Source of the DNA: Moorella sp. UBA4076
GTDB taxonomy: Bacteria > Bacillota > DSM-521 > Neomoorellales > Neomoorellaceae
Assembly (NCBI GenBank): GCA_002383405.1
Contig: DFYS01000122.1
Coordinates: forward strand, 10,336 to 26,526
Direction: 5' to 3'
DNA: 16,191 nucleotides
Shown here: positions 1 through 6,341 of the stretch, one piece after another
Numbering within the stretch: the stretch's first letter is position 1
Layout of the letters: the number at the start of each line of letters is the position of its first letter
The notes under the pieces: generated by a model
Database searches by the model: none
Told to the model about the DNA's origin: nothing
Seen by the model: the letters and a program-made list of their open reading frames with translations, nothing else
Position numbers and translations under genes: made by a program

Positions 1-224
1 TGGTAAAGGGGCGCAGGGTTCTTTATTGTGCGATGAGTGAGCTTTTCTGCTATGCCGAGCCACCGGGGATTGTCTAATACCTCCAGGTGCTCGGCAAACA
101 CCCGCAGGTAATACTCCACCACTTGTCGGAAAAGGTCGGTAGTGGCTTGTAACTGGTTTGTTATCGGGGCGGGCACCAGCACCGGCAGGCGCAGGGTTTT
201 GCAGAAGCCGTGCAGGTGGGGCAT
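1..224 (-). CDS. Probable TnpB / IS605 OrfB-type transposon protein, N-terminal part (runs off window)
   Basis: An open frame starts at the ATG at 224-222 on the minus strand and stays open to the window edge, giving 74 residues. A GGGGAG ribosome site sits about 8 bases upstream of the ATG. The protein begins MPHLHGFCKTLRLPVLVP and continues through LEVLDNPRWLGIAEKLTH to RTIKNPAPLYP. This resembles the N-terminal region of TnpB-like proteins of thermophilic Firmicutes, which have a TLRLPVLVP-type beta strand, a helical stretch and an LT.RT...P.P.YP stretch. The RuvC-like catalytic residues and the zinc finger would lie beyond the window, so an intact nuclease cannot be confirmed. TnpB proteins are RNA-guided nucleases of IS200/IS605-type elements; the omega RNA is usually at the 3' end of the gene, also outside the window. 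The family call rests on remembered pattern only. Confidence 0.5.
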   Translation of the reverse strand, partial: MPHLHGFCKTLRLPVLVPAPITNQLQATTDLFRQVVEYYLRVFAEHLEVLDNPRWLGIAEKLTHRTIKNPAPLY

Positions 225-309
225 ACGGATCACTCCCCTGTTTCCTGACGCTTTTTCTTGATGCCTCTATGATAACATAAACGTAGATGGAAGACCAGGA
301 AAACCCTGG

Positions 310-351
310 CCGCGCCTTACTCCCGTTTAAAAACGGAAGAATGCGGCGCGG
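310..351. repeat. Palindrome upstream of the TnpB-like gene, possible transposon end
   Basis: CCGCGCC at 310-316 pairs exactly with GGCGCGG at 345-351. Inside it, CCGTT pairs with AACGG around 323-336. The result is a two-storey stem-loop about 85 bases upstream of the TnpB-like start. IS200/IS605 elements carry subterminal imperfect palindromes at their ends, so this could be the left-end hairpin. No T-run follows on either strand, so it is a poor terminator. The rest of 225-425 shows no gene. Confidence 0.4.
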
Positions 352-425
352 TGATCTTCAAGATGGACGCCGTAACAGCCACCATGCTTCCCTCCATGGT
401 TTTCACCCTGTGACCATTTTTTCCA

Positions 426-827
426 CTAAATTTGGGTGGTAACTGCCTCTTCCGGGGCCAGCGCGCCGGGAAAGTCCTTTAGGTTGGCCGTTACCACCTT
501 GAAGCTGTGGAGTTCAGCCGTAGCGGCGATAAGGCTGTCGGCCATTCCCCCAGGTTTTCCCCGGGCAGCCCGCTCGCGTCGCAGCGCCGCGGCCTTTTCA
601 GCGACCGCCCGGTCAACGGGAAAAAGCGCCCAGGTTCCTAATAGGGTTTTTATGGCTACCTGCGCTTTTTGGCTTTTCGTGCCGGTCAAAAGCTCGTGGT
701 ATACTACTACACTGGTGGCCAAAGCGCCGGAACATGCCGCCTGCTCCAGCCATTCGGAAACGGGTTGCGCCAGTCTTCCCGTGAGGTGATCAATAAGCAC
801 GCAGGTATCGATTAAAAAGGCCGCCAA
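426..827 (-). CDS. vapC: VapC-type PIN-domain toxin (ribonuclease)
   Basis: This is a PIN-domain endoribonuclease of the type II toxin family, about 133 residues, a normal VapC size. The chosen TTG start at 827 gives MAAFLIDTCVLID and overlaps the antitoxin stop by 16 bases, with AGAGGGA about 7 bases upstream. An ATG at 866 is also possible but would add 13 unneeded residues and a 55-base overlap. The PIN acidic residues are visible: Asp7 in LIDTCVLID, Glu45 in VVYHELLTG, Asp97 in GGMADSLIAATA, and the VVTANLKDF stretch (Asn115, Asp118). VapC toxins cleave specific RNAs, often initiator tRNA or rRNA, and are held inactive by the cognate antitoxin, which also represses the operon. The antitoxin gene immediately upstream supports the pair. 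The RNA target cannot be read from the sequence. Confidence 0.85.
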   Translation of the reverse strand: MAAFLIDTCVLIDHLTGRLAQPVSEWLEQAACSGALATSVVVYHELLTGTKSQKAQVAIKTLLGTWALFPVDRAVAEKAAALRRERAARGKPGGMADSLIAATAELHSFKVVTANLKDFPGALAPEEAVTTQI

Positions 828-1084
828 GAGATGTCCCTCTCTTGCTCCCGGATTTTCTGCACCCATTTCGAACTTGAGGTGTTAAACCATTCCGGTACGT
901 CTTCTGGAGCCAGGATACCGCGGGTTTCTTTGAGCTTTTGGACTTGTGTCTCGCGGCGTAGCTTTTCGGCTACGGCTTCAGTGATAAACTTGCTCCGGCT
1001 CATGCCCTGGCATTGGAGAAAAGCATCCAGGTGTGTCGCTATATCCTCTGGAAACCGTATATGCATTACTTTGGTAATGGCCAT
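812..1084 (-). CDS. Ribbon-helix-helix antitoxin (VapB/CopG-like)
   Basis: A 90-residue protein with a short N-terminal beta strand (KVMHIRFPEDI) followed by two helices, the second starting GMSRSKFITEAVAEKL. This is the ribbon-helix-helix fold that dimerises and binds DNA through the strand. The C-terminal half (residues about 46-90, with RGILAPEDVPEW and SSSKWVQKIREQERD) looks like the flexible toxin-wrapping tail typical of such antitoxins. The ATG at 1084 is preceded by AGGGGGTG about 8 bases away. Its stop overlaps the PIN toxin start, so the two are translationally coupled. It probably autoregulates through the repeats at 1106-1152. Confidence 0.82.
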   Translation of the reverse strand: MAITKVMHIRFPEDIATHLDAFLQCQGMSRSKFITEAVAEKLRRETQVQKLKETRGILAPEDVPEWFNTSSSKWVQKIREQERDISWRPF

Positions 1085-1105
1085 TGATATAACACCCCCT
1101 GTTAC

Positions 1106-1152
1106 ATGCTTAGGATACTATGGTTGCTACAGAAAAGCAATGCTTATAGGAT
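1106..1152. promoter_or_regulatory. Candidate operator repeats for the toxin-antitoxin operon
   Basis: ATGCTTAGGAT at 1106-1116 and ATGCTTATAGGAT at 1140-1152 are near-copies in the same orientation, 34 bases apart, just upstream of the antitoxin start. Ribbon-helix-helix antitoxins commonly bind short direct or inverted repeats here. A weak minus-strand promoter (TTGCTT, 17 bases, TATCCT) overlaps this stretch but is not convincing by itself. Confidence 0.3.
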
Positions 1153-1183
1153 CGCCCTGTTCTGATAATTTTTTTCTACACCT

Positions 1184-1212
1184 GCAGGATTTTCAAAAGC
1201 AAAAGCGAATAA
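1184..1212 (+). promoter_or_regulatory. SigH-type promoter
   Basis: GCAGGATTT at 1184-1192, an 11-base spacer, and AGCGAATAA at 1204-1212 match every fixed position of the published Bacillus SigH consensus (RNAGGAWWW, 11-12 bases, RNNGAATWW). SigH drives transition-phase and early sporulation genes. Transcription would begin near 1219 and run rightwards into the terminator at 1298-1341, and by readthrough into the operon starting at 1414. Confidence 0.55.
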
Positions 1213-1218
1213 ATAAAG

Positions 1219-1341
1219 ACGTACAGTTGTCATGGAGGCAATAGTTTAGTTATTGAACTCCAGCTCTACAAAAACCTTAAATCAATGGATAGACCAGGGA
1301 GGTCTAGCTTACACGATGTAAGCTGACCTCCTTAATTTTTT
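1219..1341 (+). ncRNA. Possible short leader RNA or small RNA between SigH-like promoter and terminator
   Basis: No convincing coding frame fills this stretch; the ATG at 1232 gives only five codons. Two hairpins are visible: 1233-1262 (TGGAG with CTCCA, CAATA with TATTG) and the terminator 1298-1331. A promoter, roughly 120 transcribed bases and a terminator would make a small RNA. The same arrangement could be the attenuated 5' leader of the uptake operon at 1414. It does not match the T-box or cobalamin-riboswitch conserved boxes that I know. Confidence 0.3.
1298..1341 (+). terminator. Strong intrinsic terminator or attenuator ahead of the uptake operon
   Basis: GGAGGTC (1298-1304) and AGCTTAC (1306-1312) pair with GTAAGCT (1318-1324) and GACCTCC (1325-1331). 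This leaves a 5-base loop and a single bulged T. TTAATTTTTT follows directly. Fourteen paired bases plus a U-run is a textbook rho-independent terminator. No plus-strand gene precedes it, so it ends either a small RNA or an attenuated leader. Confidence 0.75.
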
Positions 1342-1413
1342 CTGGGGGTGTTAAGGTGCCAGGTTAGAAGCAAGACTTTTGTCAAGGGATGCTAAAATTG
1401 GAGGGGAAAGAGA

Positions 1414-2082
1414 ATGAACAATTTACGTCAGGTGATGCAGGAACGATGGAATACAAAAGGTTATCATTATGACCATACGGGCGGTCACGGTACCAAAAGT
1501 CCTGCCGAAAAGGAACGATGGACGAAAATCCTTGCCCAACTGGGTTCCGGCCCGCTGGCCGTGCTGGACGTGGGTACCGGTACAGGATTTGTAGCCTTGC
1601 TCCTGGCAGAAATGGACCACTTTGTGACGGGGATTGACTGGTCGACCACCATGCTCGAACAAGCCAGGGCGAAGGCCTGTGAGGCAGGTCTGGAGATTGC
1701 CATTATCGAAGCGGAAACAGAAACGCTCCCTTTTACTGCCGCGTGCTTTGATGTGGTAGTAGCCCGGCACGTGCTGTGGACCCTAACGGAGCCCCACCGG
1801 ATCCTGGCCGAATGGTACCGGGTATTGAAGCCATATGGAAGGGTTCTTGCCGATTTCTCGCCCCACCGCAGCGGCACTGTGGGCCATCACTATCCCCTGG
1901 AAATTGAAGAAAAGTTGCCACTGAATAGGGACCTTGAACCGTTAGCGGTGGCCGCATTTTTTGAGGATGCCGGGTTTGCCAATGTGCAGGCTGAAACCCT
2001 CCCCCTTCTCCCCGACAGCAAGGCAGTAACCTACCTGATCAGCGGGTTTAAGCGCGGAGGGTGTGGACATGGCTCCGCATAA
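1414..2082 (+). CDS. Class I SAM-dependent methyltransferase of an uptake operon
   Basis: A 222-residue Rossmann-fold methyltransferase. Motif I is AVLDVGTGTGF at about residues 49-59. The acidic residue ending strand 2 is Asp75 (VTGIDWS), and motif IV-like CFDVVVARHVLW lies near 111-122. The RVLKPYGRVLADFSP stretch (136-150) is typical of the UbiE/MT11-like group. The start ATG follows GGAGGGGAA. It is the first gene of a five-gene operon, overlapping the next gene by 14 bases. Methyltransferases of this group recur in FecCD-type metal or metallophore uptake operons, where their substrate is mostly unknown. It may modify an imported ligand or metallophore, but nothing in the sequence identifies the acceptor. 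Confidence 0.85.
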   Translation: MNNLRQVMQERWNTKGYHYDHTGGHGTKSPAEKERWTKILAQLGSGPLAVLDVGTGTGFVALLLAEMDHFVTGIDWSTTMLEQARAKACEAGLEIAIIEAETETLPFTAACFDVVVARHVLWTLTEPHRILAEWYRVLKPYGRVLADFSPHRSGTVGHHYPLEIEEKLPLNRDLEPLAVAAFFEDAGFANVQAETLPLLPDSKAVTYLISGFKRGGCGHGSA

Positions 2083-2755
2083 CATCTGGATCGAATGCCC
2101 GTACCGGGCAAGGGCCGGTGAAGAGTTAACTGCCCGGATCAGGTTTGGCCACAACTTTATTGTCCAGGGAAAGGCTGATCCGTTGCGAACTGGTGTCTGG
2201 CTGGTTACCCCTGGAGGCAGGAAAGTTCCCCTGACTGTAGATGCCGGCGAAAAAGAGCTTGCCGTCGCCTTTGTACCCGGCGAATGGGGTGTATATACCC
2301 TTTTATGTGAGTATGACGGAAAAATATGGAGCATCGGCCGGGATGGCCGCCACCTGCGCGGCCCGCGTACCGACCATCCGGGCATAGAGATTACAAGCTC
2401 GTTTTATTCTTACCAGTTTGCCAAGACCTTCATAAGCGTTGAAACAGATTACCCCTGGCCGGGTCCGTTGGGCTTGGAGCTAGAGATTGTACCCCAACCC
2501 CCGGCCCATCGGCAATTAGAGGTAGCGGTGCTTTACGAAGGCCGACCCTTAACAGGCATATCAGTGCAGGCTTTCTGCGCCGGCAATCCCTCTCCTTATA
2601 CGGCCAGTACGAACGCGCAAGGAATCGCGCGTTTCCCATTTGCGAAGGGTCGCTGGATGTTCCTGACCAGTTATGCCGATCCGCAAAAAGGTGTCCCCGG
2701 CCAATATGATGAACGCTGCCTGACCGCCGTTTTCACTTTAAAAGCGACAGTGTAG
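2069..2755 (+). CDS. DUF4198-type protein, probable metal-uptake accessory factor lacking a signal peptide
   Basis: About 228 residues from the ATG at 2069, which has GGAGG 8 bases upstream. The GTG at 2063 would be only 2 bases from that ribosome site. The N-terminus APHNIWIECPYRARAGEEL followed by RIRFGHNF matches the start of DUF4198 domains, which in most members begins right after a cleaved signal peptide (a mature His-x-x-Trp N-terminus). Two beta-sandwich-like parts are visible, the second (residues about 140-228) with TDAQG-like TNAQGIARFPF, typical of carboxypeptidase-regulatory-like folds. DUF4198 proteins accompany nickel/cobalt-type transporters. Here no signal sequence is visible, so it may act in the cytoplasm or be exported in an unusual way. 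It lies 13 bases ahead of the permease gene. Confidence 0.7.
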   Translation: MAPHNIWIECPYRARAGEELTARIRFGHNFIVQGKADPLRTGVWLVTPGGRKVPLTVDAGEKELAVAFVPGEWGVYTLLCEYDGKIWSIGRDGRHLRGPRTDHPGIEITSSFYSYQFAKTFISVETDYPWPGPLGLELEIVPQPPAHRQLEVAVLYEGRPLTGISVQAFCAGNPSPYTASTNAQGIARFPFAKGRWMFLTSYADPQKGVPGQYDERCLTAVFTLKATV

Positions 2756-2768
2756 AGGTACAAGTCCA

Positions 2769-3899
2769 ATGCTTATAGCAGATACAAAAACCGATACCGC
2801 ACGTGTAGTGGATAACTTAGATATACAAAAGATATACGCCCAGGATGTTATCAAAAAGGTAACCCTTCTGGGTTGCCTGGCCTTTCTTTTAGTGGCCATG
2901 ACATTGGTTTCCGTTTGTACCGGAACGGCTTCTTTAACAATTGGCGAGGTTGGGCGGGTTATTGCCCACAAACTTATTCTGGCCCCACCTGCTTCTTGTA
3001 ATAGTTTAGCGGATACAGTGGTGATGGATTTAAGGCTGCCGCGCATTTTCCTGGCTATAGTTACCGGGATAAGCCTTGCCGGCGCGGGAGCGGTGATGCA
3101 AGGCATTTTACGTAATCCCTTGGTTGACCCCTATACTTTAGGGCTATCCGGCGGCGCTGCCTTTGGTGCAGCTCTGGCTATCGTCCTGGGGACGAGTATT
3201 TTAGGCCCGGCCTTTAGTGTGGCAGGAAAGTATGTAATCGCTGCTAATGCTTTTATTTTTGGTACGATCACCATGATTCTAGTATATGGTATCGCTCAGA
3301 TAAAAGGGATAGGCCCTGAAACGCTAGTACTGGGAGGGGTGGCCCTGGGTTATCTTTTTGCGGCAGGGGTTTCGGCTTTAAAATACCTGGCCGCGCCTGA
3401 AGTTTTAAAAGATCTGGTAGTCTGGCTCATGGGGGGCATGTGGGGGGCCACTTGGGACCAGGTGAGGTTGCTATTTCCCCTGGTACTGCTATGTTTGGCT
3501 GTTTTATTGCGTTACTCCTGGGATATAAATACCCTTATCGCCGGGGAAGAGATAGCCGTCAGCCTGGGAGTAAAGGTAAGCCGTTTACGCTTGATTTGTC
3601 TGACAGCCTCCACCCTGGCAGCAGCGGCCACTGTGGCTTTTACCGGCATTATTGGCTTTGTCGGACTGGTAGCGCCGCACATCTGCCGGATGTTTATCGG
3701 CAACGACCATCGTTTTTTAATTCCTTCTTCCTGTTTGCTGGGGGCGCTACTACTGCTAGTTGCTGATACTCTGGCTCGTACCGTCATGGCCCCCATAGAA
3801 ATCCCGGTAGGGATTATTACCTCATTAATTGGCGCTCCCTTTTTTATGTACCTGCTGATAAAGAGAAAACGGGGGTGGTGGAGTTCCAGTTCGCGCTAA
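2769..3899 (+). CDS. FecCD/BtuC-family ABC transporter permease
   Basis: A 376-residue polytopic membrane protein of the family that imports ferric siderophores, haem, cobalamin and related complexes. Family landmarks are RLPR (89-92), GAGAVMQGILRNPLVDPYTLG (105-125), the GEEIAVSLGV stretch (259-268) that contacts the ATPase, GIIGFVGLVAPHICR (293-307) and the C-terminal PVGIITSLIGAPFFMYLL (346-363). About ten hydrophobic segments fit the usual 10-helix subunit, which works as a homodimer. The N-terminal cytoplasmic extension of about 28 residues is a little long. AGAGGT precedes the ATG. The substrate cannot be told from the permease alone. The partners are the binding protein and ATPase that follow. 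Confidence 0.92.
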   Translation: MLIADTKTDTARVVDNLDIQKIYAQDVIKKVTLLGCLAFLLVAMTLVSVCTGTASLTIGEVGRVIAHKLILAPPASCNSLADTVVMDLRLPRIFLAIVTGISLAGAGAVMQGILRNPLVDPYTLGLSGGAAFGAALAIVLGTSILGPAFSVAGKYVIAANAFIFGTITMILVYGIAQIKGIGPETLVLGGVALGYLFAAGVSALKYLAAPEVLKDLVVWLMGGMWGATWDQVRLLFPLVLLCLAVLLRYSWDINTLIAGEEIAVSLGVKVSRLRLICLTASTLAAAATVAFTGIIGFVGLVAPHICRMFIGNDHRFLIPSSCLLGALLLLVADTLARTVMAPIEIPVGIITSLIGAPFFMYLLIKRKRGWWSSSSR

Positions 3900-3946
3900 G
3901 CTAAATAGGTAAAAAGTAAAACAAAAACCAGAAAGGGGATTTTTAG

Positions 3947-5017
3947 GTGAAGAGAAGTGTTGGGATCTTAATCATCACAGTGATGCTCTTATCAATCCTT
4001 GCCGGCTGCGGGCAAAAGAACGGCCAGGTTACAACATCAGAAAAGGCGCCGGCAAAAAAGACAATTACAGTTACTGATTTAAAAGGACGCCAGGTAGAGG
4101 TAAAGTGTCCCCCGGAAAGGGTGATAGCCCTGCAAACATCTAACGGTGTGCTGACAGAAATAATCAAAGCATCAGGGGTAGAAAAAACCGTTGTTGGTGT
4201 CAATGATAAGACAAAAGTCGAAACGAAATGGCCGCCTTATGTATTAGCGGTTCCTTCCGTCGGCGAAACAAATACACCGGACCTGGAAAAAATCATTTCG
4301 CTAAAACCGGATCTAATAATTGCCTGGGATTTTAAGCCGGAAGTGTTAACCAAGTTTGAGCAAGCAGGTATTCCTGTAATTTTAGGTTATGGGATGGGTG
4401 CTAAAAAATTGCTGCCTTCAATAACCAGCCTCGGCCAGATCTTCAACCAGGAAAAACGAGCGAATGAACTCCTCGGGTATATGGAGAAGCAATACCAGGC
4501 GGTAAACGAGCGGGTAAAAGGGTTGTCTCCGGGACAAAAACCCAAGGTATACCTGGAAGGTCCGGGTGAATGGATGACCTATGGTAAAGATAGGGAAGAA
4601 ACCCGGTTAATTGAAAAGGCAGGTGGTACCAGTATTATCAAAGAAAACACGTCCGGCCACCCGGTAATCAATTCCGAATGGGTTTTAAAAGAAAATCCCG
4701 ATGTTATTATCAAGTTTGTCTGGAAAAGCGACCAGATAGGCTTCGATGTTAGCAATACGGCTAGCTTAAAGGCCATTTATGAAGAAATCTGCTCGCGTCC
4801 CGGGCTTAAAGATACCAAGGCAGTAAAAAATAACCAGGTATATATCATGGGAAACTTTATGACTACGCCGCGAAATGCGGCTGGGATTTGGTATCTGGCC
4901 AGGTGGCTCCACCCCGATCTTTTTAAAGACATCAACCCGGAAGCAATCCACCGGGAGATGCTGAAAAAGTTCTGTAACGAGGAGTTGCGCGGCACCTGGG
5001 TTTACCCGGGAAAATAA
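3947..5017 (+). CDS. Lipoprotein solute-binding protein of the FecCD transporter (BtuF/FepB class)
   Basis: A 356-residue binding protein, started at GTG 3947 behind AGGGGA. Residues 1-21 form a lipoprotein signal (MKRSVG, hydrophobic core, LAGC), so Cys21 would be lipidated and the protein tethered outside the membrane. The body is a class III (Peripla_BP_2) fold: ITVTDLKGRQVEV and PPERVIALQTSN, then PDLEKIISLKPDLIIAW in lobe one, a long linker helix, and WVLKENPDVIIKFVW in lobe two. This class binds ferric siderophores, haem, cobalamin or other metal complexes. There is no metal-site signature that decides between them. A 13-bp hairpin separates it from the ATPase gene, which may let it be made in excess over the transporter. 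Confidence 0.9.
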   Translation: MKRSVGILIITVMLLSILAGCGQKNGQVTTSEKAPAKKTITVTDLKGRQVEVKCPPERVIALQTSNGVLTEIIKASGVEKTVVGVNDKTKVETKWPPYVLAVPSVGETNTPDLEKIISLKPDLIIAWDFKPEVLTKFEQAGIPVILGYGMGAKKLLPSITSLGQIFNQEKRANELLGYMEKQYQAVNERVKGLSPGQKPKVYLEGPGEWMTYGKDREETRLIEKAGGTSIIKENTSGHPVINSEWVLKENPDVIIKFVWKSDQIGFDVSNTASLKAIYEEICSRPGLKDTKAVKNNQVYIMGNFMTTPRNAAGIWYLARWLHPDLFKDINPEAIHREMLKKFCNEELRGTWVYPGK

Positions 5018-5022
5018 AAGAA

Positions 5023-5063
5023 CGGCGACAGGTTCCCCGTATTTTTCAAGGAACTTGTCGCCG
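5023..5063 (+). promoter_or_regulatory. Intercistronic hairpin without U-run
   Basis: CGGCGACAGGTTCC (5023-5036) pairs with GGAACTTGTCGCCG (5050-5063), 14 pairs with one G-U, around a 13-base loop. No T-run follows and the next ribosome site starts at 5074. It is therefore more likely an mRNA-stabilising or processing element than a full terminator. It would protect the 3' end of the binding-protein message. Confidence 0.6.
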
Positions 5064-5085
5064 CTCTAAATGCGAGGTGATTTTA

Positions 5086-5889
5086 ATGAAAATGCTTATT
5101 CAAGACCTGCATTTTTCCTACGGCAGCCATGACGTACTGCAGGGCGTAAGCATGGAAATATCTCCCGGACAAATGGTATGTATAGCCGGACCAAACGGTT
5201 CCGGGAAAAGCACTTTACTCAAGTGCTTGGCCCGGGTGCTTATCCCTAAAAGCGGGGCCGTTTTTTTAGACGGCAGGGAAATGACCCGCCTTGGGCCCCG
5301 GGAGCTAGCCCGGATGGCAGGTTATGTCCCCCAAAACGGCGTGGAAATTTTCCCTTTTACGGTCCTGGAAACAGTACTTATGGGACGCAAACCCCATCTT
5401 ACCTGGGGAGTTACCCGGCATGATCTAGAAGTGGTTGCCAGGGTGTTAAAATTTATGGGCATGGGAGAATTGGCCCAGCGCTCACTGGCGGAGTTAAGCG
5501 GCGGCCAAAAGCAAAAGGTTTTTATTGCCCGGGCGCTGGCTCAGGAACCACAAGTGTTTCTCCTTGACGAGCCCACCAGCAGCCTGGACATCAGGCACCA
5601 GTTGGAGGTCCTGGAAGTTGTAAAAGCTTTAGCGCACCGGCAAAAACACATAGTGATCATGGTGCTTCACGATTTAAACCTGGCCGCCAGGTTTTCGGAT
5701 TATATGGTGATGTTGAAAGATGGTCAGATCTATGCGGCAGGGAAACCACGGGCAGTAGTCACGCGGGATAATATCGGTGCAGTTTACGGAGTGGAAGCAT
5801 TAATTATGGAGAGCAGCTTTGGCCCCTATGTGATACCCGTAGGACCCGTACAAGGAAGCGATATATCTCTGCAGGCAGCGGCTTTTTAG
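5086..5889 (+). CDS. FecCD-type ABC transporter ATPase (BtuD/FepC class)
   Basis: A 267-residue ATPase with all the needed motifs: Walker A GPNGSGKST (35-43), Q-loop Gln83 in YVPQN, signature LSGGQ (137-141), Walker B VFLLDEPTSSLD with Asp161/Glu162, and switch His195 in VLHDLNLA. It is cytoplasmic and powers the permease encoded two genes upstream. The ATG at 5086 sits 5 bases after GAGGTGA; a GTG at 5077 lies within that ribosome site and is rejected. The C-terminal 30 residues after the VYGVEALIM segment are family-typical. The gene ends at a TAG after which the same frame stays open for 44 more codons (see 5890-6024). It is the last recognisable gene of the plus-strand operon. Confidence 0.92.
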   Translation: MKMLIQDLHFSYGSHDVLQGVSMEISPGQMVCIAGPNGSGKSTLLKCLARVLIPKSGAVFLDGREMTRLGPRELARMAGYVPQNGVEIFPFTVLETVLMGRKPHLTWGVTRHDLEVVARVLKFMGMGELAQRSLAELSGGQKQKVFIARALAQEPQVFLLDEPTSSLDIRHQLEVLEVVKALAHRQKHIVIMVLHDLNLAARFSDYMVMLKDGQIYAAGKPRAVVTRDNIGAVYGVEALIMESSFGPYVIPVGPVQGSDISLQAAAF

Positions 5890-6024
5890 CCCCCGTTAGG
5901 AAGAAGACCGGGCGGTGCACTGGGTCTGGTATACCGCCTTGCAGACAGTGAGGATCTGGGCGAGGGCGCTGCCCTATACCGTCTTGGGTGTGCTCTGGCC
6001 AACCTGACGCTGGAAATGGGTTAA
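5890..6024 (+). pseudogene. Possible coding remnant in frame behind the ATPase stop
   Basis: After the ATPase TAG the same frame continues without a stop to TAA 6022-6024, encoding 44 residues that include ALGLVYRLADSEDLGEGAAL and YRLGCALANLTLEMG. The composition looks like a real amphipathic helical protein end rather than random translation. There is no start codon with a ribosome site. It may be the 3' end of a gene whose front has been lost, or a C-terminal extension cut off by the TAG. I do not recognise the family. The rest of 5890-6020 shows no terminator for either converging operon. Confidence 0.3.
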
Positions 6025-6302
6025 CCAGCCATCCTGTCAGCAATAACGCGATTTATCACTCTGATAAACAGGCTGCTCAAAGTACCGGCCGGATCCCCTT
6101 CGTCCACCGCAGCCAAAAGTGCTTCCCCGCTACAATATCCCTGCAATAGCCTGATCCCCGTAGCGATAATCGCTTCGCCCGGGAGCAACCCCCATTCATA
6201 TTCGTCCCACAGGTGGATGAGGCTGGCGGCCAGGACCACCAGGTCCGGCTCGTCCTGAATGTGCTGCAGCTGGGTTAGATAGCTCTCGTGGTCGAGTTCC
6301 AG
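6021..6302 (-). CDS. Small protein of unknown function at the end of the ECF operon
   Basis: The frame is open from a TAG near 6338 down to the TAA at 6023-6021. The protein-like part reads LELDHESYLTQLQHIQDEPD, then LVVLAASLIHLWDEYEWGLL, PGEAIIATGI and SLFIRVINRVIADRMAG. A purine-rich GGGGAGGGAGG lies immediately before CTG 6302, but no ATG, GTG or TTG is placed to use it. The first conventional start is GTG 6239, which would cut off about 20 plausible residues and has no clear ribosome site. So the start is either a rare CTG or the original start has been mutated. It follows the S component by about 40 bases. Rich in Leu/Glu helices, with no family recognised; it might be an accessory subunit or a decaying gene. 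Confidence 0.45.
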   Translation of the reverse strand: MELDHESYLTQLQHIQDEPDLVVLAASLIHLWDEYEWGLLPGEAIIATGIRLLQGYCSGEALLAAVDEGDPAGTLSSLFIRVINRVIADRMAG

Positions 6303-6341
6303 GCCTCCCTCCCCGGCCTGCCGCCTAATATGATGCTACTA

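Noticed and set aside
1085..1175. Minus-strand promoter TTGCTT / TATCCT for the toxin-antitoxin pair
   Set aside because: Matches at only about half of the consensus bases; kept as a remark in the operator entry only.
1213..1413. Riboswitch or T-box leader before the methyltransferase gene
   Set aside because: I see no T-box AGGGTGG core, no B12 box and no recognisable NiCo or c-di-GMP core. Only a terminator hairpin is supported.
5804..6043. Minus-strand 79-residue frame across the ATPase end
   Set aside because: It overlaps the well-supported ATPase gene on the other strand, and its Pro/Arg-rich composition looks like a shadow.
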